From contig CAXXJQ010000008.1 of the NCBI GenBank assembly GCA_963665045.2, forward strand, positions 62,001 to 126,000: a DNA stretch of 64,000 nt. The letters are read 5' to 3'. The position numbers and the translations under genes are program-made. The first letter of the stretch is position 1. Each line of letters starts with the position of its first letter. Below, one piece after another: positions 8,994-17,514 of the stretch. The DNA is from JAFGRU01 sp016934985. Lineage in GTDB: Bacteria; Desulfobacterota; Desulfuromonadia; Desulfuromonadales; JAAYDE01. The notes beneath the pieces are model-generated. The model saw nothing but the letters and a program-made list of their open reading frames with translations, was not told where the DNA came from and did not search any database.

Positions 8994-9988
8994 GACTCTC
9001 CTCCCTTTGGTTTTGATTTCAGTTCGGAAAATATATGGATCGATTCGGGAAGTTTCACCATCCTGCCCGCTACACGAACCCGCTCGGCATTATTGAACCA
9101 GGAAACCTTGATTTGATTGAAATCGATGCTTTTAAATTTCTTGAGCAAATACTCTTTAATATTTTTTACTTTTTTTTCGGCCAGCCCAACATTGTTCTTC
9201 TGATAGCCAACTATATGAAGGATAACGTCGTCCCGGTCTTCGATAGCATCTCCAATACTATCCAGGGTGGGCCGGGACTCTCTGGCTATCTCACCGGTCA
9301 GCGGGTCGAATTCGATTTGTCTCAGGGTTACCCGGCGGTGGCCGATCAAACTGTTGCGGTATTCGAAATCACCCAGATTATTAAGATAAACGGCTGCTTC
9401 ACGGGCCTGGCTGCCGTCGGGATATAAACGGAGATAATCTTTCCATGCGCGGATCTCTTCGGGGGCTCGTTTCAGCTTTTGCATGGCCAGGGCACGATTG
9501 AAGCGGGCCTCCACAAGGTCGGGCTTGATCAGCAAAGCCTGGGTATAGGCTTCCTGGGCCTTTAGATAGCGTTTGGCTTCCAGAAGGTTGTGGCCAAGAT
9601 AGGTCCAGGCACGGTAGTTCCTGTCGTCCAGTTCAAGGGCCTTTTCGTAGCTTTTGCGCTCCGAGTCGGGCTGCCTGTTTTGAGAGTAGGCCACCCCCAG
9701 CCAGAAATGGTAGTCTGAGTTGGCCGGATCCAGCAGGGCCGCACTTTCCAGATATGGAATGGCCTTCCGGGGTTGGTCCTGTCCCAGGTGAAAACGACCA
9801 AGGTAGTAGTTTACATGGGGATTTTCAGGGTTTTTGCGGAAATCCTCCTGCAGAGACACAATCCCGGCCTCGTATTTCTCAGCCGCAAGATAGTAGGAGC
9901 CGGTAACCGCCGGGCTCAAGGCACAGCCGCCAACAAGAAACAGCAGGCCTGCCAAAAGAGGCCATCTTTTTTCAACCATTTGAGCCAT
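8990..9988 (-). CDS. TPR-repeat lipoprotein with OmpA-like C-terminal region
   Basis: 332 residues. The N-terminal signal ends in a lipobox (LVGGC, lipidated Cys near residue 22), so the protein is anchored to a membrane facing the periplasm. Residues about 30-205 hold four to five TPR motifs (VNYYLGRFHLGQDQPRKAIP and similar), a protein-protein interaction scaffold. The last 110 residues (ILHIVGYQKNNVGLAEKKVK and on) resemble the beta-alpha pattern of OmpA-like domains but lack the clear peptidoglycan-binding residues. The start could also be the Met at 9979. It is the first gene of a pair with the coiled-coil protein. Confidence 0.75.
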   Translation of the reverse strand: MAQMVEKRWPLLAGLLFLVGGCALSPAVTGSYYLAAEKYEAGIVSLQEDFRKNPENPHVNYYLGRFHLGQDQPRKAIPYLESAALLDPANSDYHFWLGVAYSQNRQPDSERKSYEKALELDDRNYRAWTYLGHNLLEAKRYLKAQEAYTQALLIKPDLVEARFNRALAMQKLKRAPEEIRAWKDYLRLYPDGSQAREAAVYLNNLGDFEYRNSLIGHRRVTLRQIEFDPLTGEIARESRPTLDSIGDAIEDRDDVILHIVGYQKNNVGLAEKKVKNIKEYLLKKFKSIDFNQIKVSWFNNAERVRVAGRMVKLPESIHIFSELKSKPKGGES

Positions 9989-10170
9989 CCTGAATGAAAG
10001 CGACCACAGTCAAAAATTGCACGATTTTTTAATTCTATATGCTTTGTTCCTGGTTCGCAATTTAAACAATGATAATTATTCTCCCCAGGGGCCTTTTGCC
10101 TCCAGGAAATGGGTGATCCAGGACTCTTTCCCATATGGTTGACAGTTGCCATAATTGCAACGGTAATGAA

Positions 10171-10202
10171 AAAGGGCCCGGGTTTGCGACCCAGGCCCTT
10201 TG
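10171..10202 (-). terminator. Terminator of the gcv operon
   Basis: Read on the minus strand, AAAGGGCCtGGGT pairs with ACCCgGGCCCTTT and is followed by further T residues. It lies 30 bp beyond the stop of gcvPB and closes the one-carbon operon. Confidence 0.75.
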
Positions 10203-10232
10203 GTCATTGACCCGATGGATTTTTCGACGGCA

Positions 10233-11702
10233 TCAATTTTTCTTTTCTTCTTTAACCCATCTTAGCTTTGGCTTGCGGGCGGCCAGGGCTTCGTCCATGC
10301 GGCGGGTGCGGGTTTTGACCGGCGCCATTTTGAGGAGTGCCGGGTTTTCCTCAGACTCTTTTGCAATTTGGATCATAGCGTCGCAGAACTCGTCGATGCT
10401 TTCCCGTGTTTCGGTTTCAGTCGGCTCAATCATGATGGCACCCTTGACGACCAGCGGGAAGTAAACCGTTGGTGGGTGAAAACCGTAGTCGATCAGGCGT
10501 TTGGCGGCATCCATGGTGTGGCAGCCGCCTTTCAGGTTTTGTTCGGAAAAGACAACTTCGTGCAGGGAGCGCTGTTTATAGGGCAGGTGGTAGTGAGGTT
10601 CCAACCGGGCTCGGATATAGTTGGCATTGAGCACGGCCATCTCGCTGGTACGGCGCAGGCCATCGGCTCCGAGCATCCGAATGTAGGTATAGGCCCGCAC
10701 CAGGATGCCAAAGTTGCCGTGAAAAGCACGCAGACGGCCGATAGCATCGGGGCGGTTAACATCCCAGGCGTAATGATCTTTTTTAAGCTGGATGCGGGGA
10801 TGGGGCAGGAAAGGCTCAAGTTCCTTAGTCACTCCCACCGGACCGGCTCCAGGTCCACCGCCGCCGTGCGGAGTGGAAAAGGTTTTGTGGAGATTGAAAT
10901 GCATGACATCGATGCCGAGGTCCGCCGGTTTACATACCCCTAAAAGAGCGTTCATATTGGCGCCGTCGCAGTAGACAAGCCCGCCCTTGGCGTGTACCGC
11001 CGCGCAGATTTCGACGATTTCTTTTTCAAAGAGCCCAAGGGTGTTGGGGTTGGTAATCATCAGCGCCGCCACTTCATCATCCATATGGGCGGCGACTTCT
11101 TCGGCCGCCAGATAGCCGTCGGAGGAAATGGATACGACTTCGTAGCCGCAGAGAACGGCCGAGGCCGGGTTGGTGCCGTGGGCGGTGTCCGGGATCAGAA
11201 CCTTGCGGCGCGGGTTGCCCTGCTTTTCATGAAACGCGCGAATGACCATCATGCCCGTCAGTTCGCCATGGGCTCCTGCGGCGGGGTGGACAGTGATCGC
11301 CGGGAAACCGGAAATCTCGCCGAGCATCTGTTCGAGCTTATAGATAATTTCCATGGCCCCCTGGGAGAGAGCTGCGGGGGTGTAGGGATGAATAAGGGCC
11401 AGGCCGGCTTTTTGGGCCGCCGTTTCATTGACCTTGGGATTGTATTTCATGGTGCAGCTGCCCAAGGGGTAGAAGCCGGAGTCAACGCCATAGTTCCAGG
11501 ATGACAGGCGCGTAAAATGGCGCACTACCTCGACTTCGGAAACCTCGGGCAGGCCGTCCATTTCATTACGGGTAAGTTCCCCGGGAAGGGAGGCCTCGGG
11601 CACGTCGAGTTCAGGAAGGCTGAAGCCCCGCCGTCCTGTGCGGGAATGCTCGAAGATCAGTTTTTCATTAAGGGCGAGGCCACGAGTGCCGATTTCATTC
11701 AT
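10233..11702 (-). CDS. gcvPB: Glycine decarboxylase (P-protein) subunit 2
   Basis: 489 residues, the PLP-binding half of the two-subunit P-protein. It decarboxylates glycine and passes the aminomethyl group to lipoyl-GcvH. The PLP lysine is in FNLHKTFSTPHGGGGPG; PDTAHGTNPASA and YCDGANMNALLG are further cofactor-site motifs. AGGAGA precedes the ATG. It is the last gene of the operon, 97 bp after gcvPA, with a dispersed extragenic repeat in the gap. Length matches the family. Confidence 0.95.
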   Translation of the reverse strand: MNEIGTRGLALNEKLIFEHSRTGRRGFSLPELDVPEASLPGELTRNEMDGLPEVSEVEVVRHFTRLSSWNYGVDSGFYPLGSCTMKYNPKVNETAAQKAGLALIHPYTPAALSQGAMEIIYKLEQMLGEISGFPAITVHPAAGAHGELTGMMVIRAFHEKQGNPRRKVLIPDTAHGTNPASAVLCGYEVVSISSDGYLAAEEVAAHMDDEVAALMITNPNTLGLFEKEIVEICAAVHAKGGLVYCDGANMNALLGVCKPADLGIDVMHFNLHKTFSTPHGGGGPGAGPVGVTKELEPFLPHPRIQLKKDHYAWDVNRPDAIGRLRAFHGNFGILVRAYTYIRMLGADGLRRTSEMAVLNANYIRARLEPHYHLPYKQRSLHEVVFSEQNLKGGCHTMDAAKRLIDYGFHPPTVYFPLVVKGAIMIEPTETETRESIDEFCDAMIQIAKESEENPALLKMAPVKTRTRRMDEALAARKPKLRWVKEEKKN

Positions 11703-11715
11703 AATGTATCTCCTG

Positions 11716-11822
11716 TCAGGAGCCTGTCGGGCTTGGGGGGATCGTAATGAGAAAATGGAAATCGAGAACCGATTTAGCCTTTTCGCAGCAGATTAATGCC
11801 TAAGTCCGACTGGTTCCCAGAG
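11716..11822 (+). repeat. Dispersed extragenic repeat, copy A
   Basis: The ends are inverted: CCTGTCGGGCTTGG on the left and TAAGTCCGACTGGTTCC on the right. Inside are AAAATGGAAATCGAG and CGATTTAGCCTTTTCGCA. The same layout recurs at 13659, 24599 and 37844, and the inner part at about 59075 and 62685. This copy sits in the gcvPB-gcvPA gap and supplies the final codons of gcvPA. Confidence 0.65.
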
Positions 11823-13149
11823 TTTGGACCAGGATGTCAATGTCCTCACGGCTGTTTTGTTCTGTCACGCAGACCAGGAAATGGTTTTCCATTTCCGGAT
11901 AAAAGGTCTGCAGCGGGATGCCGCCGAGAATGCCGTTACTTTCAAGGCGGGCCATTACCTGTTCGACGGGTTCTTTGGCTTCGATCACGAATTCATTGAA
12001 TGTCGGGGCGGAAAACGGCAGAGTGAAGCCGTCAACGGCGGATATCTGTTGTTTGGCGTATTCGGCCTTGGAGTGGTTTTGGACGGCAACTGTGCGCAAC
12101 CCATCCTTGCCGAGGAGCGAGAGGTAGACCGTGGCCCGAAGGGCACAGAGGCCGTGGTTGGAGCAGATGTTGGAGGTCGCTTTTTCCCGGCGGATGTGCT
12201 GTTCCCGGGTGCTCAGGGTGAGGACATAGCCGCGTTTTCCCTCCTGATCGACGGTTTCGCCGACGAGCCGGCCGGGGATGGAGCGCACATCTTTCTGGCG
12301 CACGGCAAAGAAACCGGCATGGGGGCCGCCGAAAGCGGGAGGAATACCAAAACTCTGACCTTCGCCAATGACGATATCCGCCCCTAGCGCGCCCGGCGCT
12401 TTGATGAGGCCCAAAGATGCCGCCTCCTGAACGGCGACAACCAGTTTGGCGCCCTGATCATGAACCAGGGGCGCCAGGGGGGCGATATTTTCAATAACCC
12501 CGAAAAAATTGGGATAACCGAGAATTACCCCCGCCGTCTGATCGTCCAGGTGGGCCTGCAGATCCTCAAGAGAGGTCTCCCCGTTTTTATTAAAGGAAAG
12601 ATCAATTAACTCCATTTCGAGAAAACGGCAGTAAGTGGCCAGGGTTTCCCTGTACTCCGGATGGAGAGCCCGCGACGTGAGGATTTTTTTGCGCCGCGTC
12701 AGGCGCGCCGCCATGAGAGCCGCTTCGGCGCAGGCGGATGCCCCGTCGTACATGGAGGCGTTGGCTGCTTCCATGCCGGTGATCTGACAGATAAGGGTCT
12801 GAAATTCAAAAATGGCCTGGAGAGTTCCCTGGCTGATTTCGCTCTGGTAAGGGGTATAAGCGGTGGCAAACTCACTGCGGGAGGTAAGGAAGTCAACAAC
12901 CGCAGGAATAAAATGGTTGTAGGTTCCTCCGCCGAGAAAAGAGCGGTGGGTTTCAGGCGTTGCGTTGCGGTTGGCCAAACGCTGAAGCTCCCTGAGTACC
13001 TCACTTTCGGAAAGTGGTGCCTCCAGTTTCAGGTCTTTTTTATTGCGAACCTCTGCGGGAATTTCTTTGAACAGGTCATCGATGGAATTGGCGCCGATGA
13101 CCTTGAGCATCTGGACAATATCATTGTCGGTATGGGGCGTAAAAGCCAT
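11800..13149 (-). CDS. gcvPA: Glycine decarboxylase (P-protein) subunit 1
   Basis: 449 residues, the non-PLP half of the two-subunit glycine decarboxylase that pairs with GcvPB. Recognisable blocks are SFLGGGTYNHFIPAVVDFL, YTPYQSEISQGTLQAIFEFQ, GEGQSFGIPPAFGGPHAGFF and TLSTREQHIRREKATSNICS. AGGAGA precedes the ATG. It lies 76 bp after gcvH. The last residues (GTSRT) are encoded within a dispersed repeat, so the C-terminal tail may differ from relatives. Confidence 0.95.
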   Translation of the reverse strand: MAFTPHTDNDIVQMLKVIGANSIDDLFKEIPAEVRNKKDLKLEAPLSESEVLRELQRLANRNATPETHRSFLGGGTYNHFIPAVVDFLTSRSEFATAYTPYQSEISQGTLQAIFEFQTLICQITGMEAANASMYDGASACAEAALMAARLTRRKKILTSRALHPEYRETLATYCRFLEMELIDLSFNKNGETSLEDLQAHLDDQTAGVILGYPNFFGVIENIAPLAPLVHDQGAKLVVAVQEAASLGLIKAPGALGADIVIGEGQSFGIPPAFGGPHAGFFAVRQKDVRSIPGRLVGETVDQEGKRGYVLTLSTREQHIRREKATSNICSNHGLCALRATVYLSLLGKDGLRTVAVQNHSKAEYAKQQISAVDGFTLPFSAPTFNEFVIEAKEPVEQVMARLESNGILGGIPLQTFYPEMENHFLVCVTEQNSREDIDILVQTLGTSRT

Positions 13150-13225
13150 GGCTTCTCCTGGCCTGTTTTATTCATGAAGCTTTTTCAACAAAAGTGGCAG
13201 AAAAAGTTTTCGTGAATAATCCGGA

Positions 13226-13612
13226 CTAATCTTCGTTTTCGAGAAATTCCTGGTAGGCGTTGGCATCCATCAGGTCATCGAGGTCCGCGAGGTCCTCGAC
13301 TTTTATTTTTACCATCCAACCGTCTTCGTAGGGGGAAGTGTTGATCACTTCAGGAGCGTCCGGAAGTTCTTCATTAATTTCCACAACCTGACCGGAAATC
13401 GGTGCGTATACATCGGAAACGGCCTTGACCGATTCCACTACACCGAAGGCTTTGCCGGCATCCACTTTGGCACCGACATTGGGGAGTTCCACGAACACGA
13501 TGTCCCCAAGGGATTCCTGGGCAAAGTCGGTAATGCCGACGGTAACGATATCGTCTTCGACCAAAACCCACTCGTGATCTTCTGTGAACTTCAATTCTTC
13601 CGGAATTTCCAT
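13226..13612 (-). CDS. gcvH: Glycine cleavage system H protein
   Basis: 128 residues, the lipoyl carrier that shuttles the aminomethyl group between P-, T- and L-proteins. The lipoylated lysine is in GVVESVKAVSDVYAPISG. The family's opening (KFTEDHEWV) and NTSPYEDGWMVKI are present. AAGGAG lies upstream of the ATG. It sits between gcvT and gcvPA, the usual order for this operon. No lipoyl ligase or L-protein gene is visible nearby. Confidence 0.95.
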   Translation of the reverse strand: MEIPEELKFTEDHEWVLVEDDIVTVGITDFAQESLGDIVFVELPNVGAKVDAGKAFGVVESVKAVSDVYAPISGQVVEINEELPDAPEVINTSPYEDGWMVKIKVEDLADLDDLMDANAYQEFLENED

Positions 13613-13658
13613 GGAAAAACTCCTTTGTCATTAAAATATGAATTCAGAAAGTGAACAA

Positions 13659-13752
13659 GGAGTCTCTCAGACTTGCAATGATTCTAATGCGAAAAAGGTA
13701 AATCGACCCATATTTCACATTTTTTTCGTTACCATTTTCCAAGTCCGACAAA
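13659..13752 (-). repeat. Dispersed extragenic repeat, copy B (inverted)
   Basis: On the minus strand this reads TTTGTCGGACTTGG, then AAAATGG, then CGATTTACCTTTTTCGCA, then GCAAGTCTGAGAGACTCC. It is the same family as copy A in opposite orientation to it. It lies between gcvT and gcvH, so both copies would be transcribed within the operon mRNA. Confidence 0.6.
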
Positions 13753-13803
13753 CACCTGGCGACCCTAAAAAATTTTTACAATTGTCCGGTCTCCGCCCTG
13801 GCT

Positions 13804-14904
13804 TCAGGTTGCCGGTGGGTAGAAGGGCGGTTTGATTATCCGGGCAACACGTTTTTTATCACGTATGCCGATTTGAACCCCGTCACCGATGACTGCGGAA
13901 TCCTTTTTGATGAGTGCCAGGGCGATGCCTTTTTTCAACGATGGAGACATGGTGCCACTGGTTACTTCGCCAATATGGTGTTCTTGAGAAAAAACCGGGT
14001 ATCCCTGACGGGGAACTCCGGGTTCTTCCAGGATCAGGCAAGCCAGACGGCGGGGAACCCCGTTTTCTTTCTGACGCACCAGAGCTTTCCGGCCGACAAA
14101 GTCAGGTTTTTGGAGTTTGGTTATCCAGGCCAGGCCGCCTTCCAGGGGTGAGATATCGGCGCTTATCTCATGGCCGTAAAGGGCGTATTTTTTTTCCAGG
14201 CGCAGGGTGTCGCGGCAGCCGAGTCCGGCGGGTACAAGGCCCTGCTTTTTACCTGTTTGCATCAGGGCGTCCCAAAGATCCGCCGTTTTGGCCGTGGGGA
14301 CGTAGAGCTCGAAGCCATCCTCGCCGGTGTAGCCGGTTCGAGAAATAATAGTCGGGATACCGGCGACCGGCCCTTCTTTAAAGTGGTAATAGGCGATTTC
14401 CTTATAGTTTTCTGACGTGAGGCCGGCCAGAATAGCGGCGGAAGAGGGGCCTTGAAGGGCGATCTGGCCGTAGTCCGGGCTGAGGTTGCGAAGCTCCACG
14501 TCCGCCAGGCCGCTCTCCTTGAGAATTTGAAGCATCCAGGCAAAATCTTTGTCAATATTGGAGGCATTGACGCAAAAAAGAAAGCGTTCCGGGCCAAAAC
14601 GATAGAGGGTCATGTCATCAACAACACCGCCGTCGGGATAGCACATGGCCGTGTACTGAACCTGGCCGTCGCTGATGGCGGCGGCATCGTTGATGGTCAG
14701 AAGCTGGATATAGTCGAGGGCTTTCGGGCCGTCGACGGCGATTTCCCCCATGTGGGAAACGTCAAAAAGACCGGCTGTGCGGCGAACAGCCAAGTGCTCG
14801 TCAATGATGCCCTGATATTGAACCGGCATCTCCCAGCCGCCGAACTCGACCAATTTTGCGCCGAGAGCTCTGTGGATGCTGTTTAACGGCGTTTGTTTCA
14901 GCAT
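13804..14904 (-). CDS. gcvT: Glycine cleavage system T protein (aminomethyltransferase)
   Basis: 366 residues. It releases ammonia from aminomethyl-lipoyl-GcvH and transfers the C1 unit to tetrahydrofolate, forming 5,10-methylene-THF. Family motifs include GGWEMPVQYQGI, VSHMGEIAVDGP, RTGYTGEDGFELYVP and a C-terminal GEVTSGTMSPSLKKGIALA. AGGAGAG lies just before the ATG. It follows metF by 40 bp, so the C1 product can go directly to reduction by the MetF/MetV pair or to FolD. Confidence 0.95.
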   Translation of the reverse strand: MLKQTPLNSIHRALGAKLVEFGGWEMPVQYQGIIDEHLAVRRTAGLFDVSHMGEIAVDGPKALDYIQLLTINDAAAISDGQVQYTAMCYPDGGVVDDMTLYRFGPERFLFCVNASNIDKDFAWMLQILKESGLADVELRNLSPDYGQIALQGPSSAAILAGLTSENYKEIAYYHFKEGPVAGIPTIISRTGYTGEDGFELYVPTAKTADLWDALMQTGKKQGLVPAGLGCRDTLRLEKKYALYGHEISADISPLEGGLAWITKLQKPDFVGRKALVRQKENGVPRRLACLILEEPGVPRQGYPVFSQEHHIGEVTSGTMSPSLKKGIALALIKKDSAVIGDGVQIGIRDKKRVARIIKPPFYPPAT

Positions 14905-14944
14905 GGCCCTCTCCTTTTAAAGTGCAAGTATTCACTATATTGAT

Positions 14945-15820
14945 TTACCACTCAATGTGGTTATTTTCAAGGATATCGGGGATACGTTTTTCCTGCCCCA
15001 GGGTCATGAGGTGGACGCCGCTGCACAGGCCGCGGATAGCATTCACCGTTTCACGGGCGATGGCGACGCCCTCTTCGCGGGGCCGGGATGCTTTTTCCAG
15101 GCGCTCGATCAGGTGCGCCGGGACGGTTACGCCGGGGATGTTGCGGTTCAGGAAATGGCACATGCCCGCACTTTTCAACAACAGGACACCGGCAATGACA
15201 GGTACTCCAAGGGGTCTGGCGGCAGTCATGAAATTTTCCAGCTTTTTCAGGTTGAAGACCGCCTGGGTCTGAAAAAAACGGGTGCCGGAACTGACTTTCT
15301 TCTGATACTTCTGGAACATCAGTTCAAAGGGGTCTGCTTCGGGAACGGCGGCCGCGCCGGGAAAGAAACGGGGCGGTTCGCCGGACAGGGGTTTGCCCGC
15401 CATATCATGTCCCTCAGTGAGCTTGGCAACGACCTGAAGGAGATGGATGGAGTCAAGATCGAAGACCGGACGGGTTTCGGGGTGGTCACCGAAACAGGGG
15501 TGGTCTCCGGACAGCAGGAGAAGGTTTTCAATGCCGAATTGCGCGGCGCCGAGAAGTTCCGATTGCAATGCCATGCGGTTGCGGTCGCGACAGGTGATCT
15601 GGAGAACCGGTTCGTAGCCTTCGCGAACCAGAAGGGCAGCCATGGCGACAGGGCTCATGCGCATGTTGGCCCCCTGGTTGTCGGTAACGTTGATGGCGGT
15701 GATGCCTTCCATACGGGAGACCGTATCGAAGATTTCCTCGACGCCGATCCCTTTCGGGGGGGCTATCTCGGCGGTTACCACAAATTGACCGGAAGAGAGG
15801 CGGTCACTCAAACGGGACAT
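14945..15820 (-). CDS. metF: Methylenetetrahydrofolate reductase, catalytic subunit
   Basis: 291 residues, FAD-dependent TIM barrel that interconverts 5,10-methylene-THF and 5-methyl-THF. The start TAEIAPPKG carries the catalytic Glu region; NVTDNQGANMRMSPVA and LLLSGDHPCFGDHP are substrate and flavin contacts. It is followed in gene order by gcvT and preceded by metV, matching the MetF-MetV type known from acetogens and Wood-Ljungdahl organisms, where MetV is an iron-sulfur partner. The ribosome site (AGGA) is about 14 bases upstream, rather far. Confidence 0.9.
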   Translation of the reverse strand: MSRLSDRLSSGQFVVTAEIAPPKGIGVEEIFDTVSRMEGITAINVTDNQGANMRMSPVAMAALLVREGYEPVLQITCRDRNRMALQSELLGAAQFGIENLLLLSGDHPCFGDHPETRPVFDLDSIHLLQVVAKLTEGHDMAGKPLSGEPPRFFPGAAAVPEADPFELMFQKYQKKVSSGTRFFQTQAVFNLKKLENFMTAARPLGVPVIAGVLLLKSAGMCHFLNRNIPGVTVPAHLIERLEKASRPREEGVAIARETVNAIRGLCSGVHLMTLGQEKRIPDILENNHIEW

Positions 15821-15973
15821 GGCGGTTCATCTTTCCTGATAAGACAAAGGAATATGGAAAACAGGCATTTTATGAGTTTTGAAGTTTCTATACCCTACCA
15901 TGGAATGGGTGCCGCGAACCCATCCGCAAACAGGTAAAAACCACACTAATGAGGCAAAAGAGCTGTTGGAAAA

Positions 15974-16618
15974 TCAGTCCGTGTCCAGGCTGTCGGGATG
16001 TTTTTTCTTGCGCCAGTCCTTGGGGGGGACGATGCGGGTAAAAACGTTTTTTCGGCCCTGCTGCTTCAAAGCTTCGTAAATCAGGTGCCAGGCACAATCG
16101 AGGTCCCGGTCGGTTTCGCACTTGCCTTCTTCCATGCCGCCGCAGGGGCCGTTGAGCAGACCCTTGGGACAGAGGGTCGCCGGGCAGATGCCACCGGTCT
16201 CGTTGAGAATGCAGGTTCCGCACAGGGAGCATTTTTCTTCGAACTTGCCGATGCGCCGGGTATTGCCTAGAAACAGGGAATCGAGAGCGCCGATGACGCG
16301 CTTGTTGGACTTGATGGCGACGGAGTGGACACCGGCGCCGCAGGCCAGAACCATAATTGCGTCGGCTTCTTCCACCTGCTGGCGCTGGCTGCGCAGATCA
16401 CGGGCGGTGCGGTTGATGTTGCAGGGGCTGTCGATGACGATACTCCCGGTAACCGCCTTGCCGAGGGATGTCAGCCACTCCTCCATTTCAAAGACTTCTT
16501 CTTCGCCCCCTGATTTGCATTCCGTGGCGCAGGCCGAGCAGCCGATCAGAAAAAGACTGTTGACCCCGTCCAGCTGTTCGAAAAGTTCCTCGCGGGGTTT
16601 CTGTTTGCTGATAATCAC
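15974..16618 (-). CDS. metV: MetV-like methylenetetrahydrofolate reductase partner (zinc/Fe-S)
   Basis: 214 residues, MTHFR C-terminal-type protein. It has an N-terminal cysteine region (CSACATECKSGGEEEV) and a C-terminal cluster-type region (CSLCGTCILNETGGICP, then CPKGLLNGPCGG). MetV forms the electron-accepting module for MetF in several anaerobes. The start is GTG at 16618; the preceding AGGAT is a modest ribosome site. It lies 12 bp after folD and before metF, consistent with a functional methylene-THF reductase module. Confidence 0.88.
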   Translation of the reverse strand: MIISKQKPREELFEQLDGVNSLFLIGCSACATECKSGGEEEVFEMEEWLTSLGKAVTGSIVIDSPCNINRTARDLRSQRQQVEEADAIMVLACGAGVHSVAIKSNKRVIGALDSLFLGNTRRIGKFEEKCSLCGTCILNETGGICPATLCPKGLLNGPCGGMEEGKCETDRDLDCAWHLIYEALKQQGRKNVFTRIVPPKDWRKKKHPDSLDTD

Positions 16619-16630
16619 GGCAGAAGGATC

Positions 16631-17491
16631 CTATCCTTTATTCATGCGTTGTTTGCAGCTTTCCACGGTATTGGCAAGGAGCATGGTGATAGTCATGGGG
16701 CCGACCCCGCCGGGAACCGGCGTGATGGCGCTGGCACGTTCAAGAGCGGCCTCGAATTCCACGTCTCCCACCAGTTTTTTCTCGCCGACCCTATTGATGC
16801 CAACGTCGATGACGACGGCCCCCGGTTTAATCCAGGCCCCTTTGATCATCTCAGCTTTGCCGACCGCGGCAATCACCACGTCGGCCTGGCCGACTTTGGC
16901 CTGGAGATCGACGGTGCGCGAATGGCAGATGGTGACGGTGGCGTGTTTGGCGAGGCACATGAAAGCCACCGGTTTGCCGACGATGTTGGAGCGGCCGACA
17001 ACGACGACCTCCTTGCCTTTGAGGTCGATGCCGGTAACCTCCAGAAGTTTCATGATGCCATACGGTGTGCAGGGCTGGAACAAGGGCTTGCCGATGACGA
17101 GCATGCCGAAATTGTAAGGATGAAAGCCGTCGACATCCTTATGCGGGGAGATGGCCTCGATGATCCTGTCACTGTTGATATGGCCGGGGAGAGGCAATTG
17201 AACGAGGATGCCGTCTATGCGTTCATCATGGTTGAGGTCTTCGACCAGTTTCAGAAGATCGGCTTGCGGAGTGTCCTCGGGAAGTTTGTGCTCCAGGGAA
17301 AAAATTCCGGCCGCCTGACAGGCCTTTTCCTTCATGCTGACATAGGTGCGGCTGGCCGGATCTTCTCCGACCAGGACCACGGCGAGACCGGGCGTGTATC
17401 CTTTTTCTTTGAGGCCAGCGACCTCTTTAGCGATATCCTGGCGCAATTTTTGAGATATGGCTTTGCCGTCAATCAATTTGGACAATTTCAT
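16631..17491 (-). CDS. folD: Bifunctional methylenetetrahydrofolate dehydrogenase/cyclohydrolase
   Basis: 286 residues. It interconverts 5,10-methylene-THF, methenyl-THF and 10-formyl-THF with NADP. Motifs seen: GEDPASRTYVSMKEKACQ, LPLPGHINSDRIIEAISPHK, VVVVGRSNIVGKPVAF and PVPGGVGPMTITMLLANTVE. I chose the ATG at 17491 because AGGGAGA precedes it and the protein then begins MKLSKLIDGKAISQ as usual; the frame is open further upstream. It starts 24 bp after the upstream dehydrogenase gene stop. Confidence 0.95.
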   Translation of the reverse strand: MKLSKLIDGKAISQKLRQDIAKEVAGLKEKGYTPGLAVVLVGEDPASRTYVSMKEKACQAAGIFSLEHKLPEDTPQADLLKLVEDLNHDERIDGILVQLPLPGHINSDRIIEAISPHKDVDGFHPYNFGMLVIGKPLFQPCTPYGIMKLLEVTGIDLKGKEVVVVGRSNIVGKPVAFMCLAKHATVTICHSRTVDLQAKVGQADVVIAAVGKAEMIKGAWIKPGAVVIDVGINRVGEKKLVGDVEFEAALERASAITPVPGGVGPMTITMLLANTVESCKQRMNKG

Positions 17492-17514
17492 TCTCCCTTC
17501 ATCGGCCACCTGGG

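Noticed and set aside
14905..14944. Glycine riboswitch before gcvT
   Set aside because: Only 40 bp separates metF's coding side from gcvT and no paired aptamer features are visible here or before the operon's first gene.
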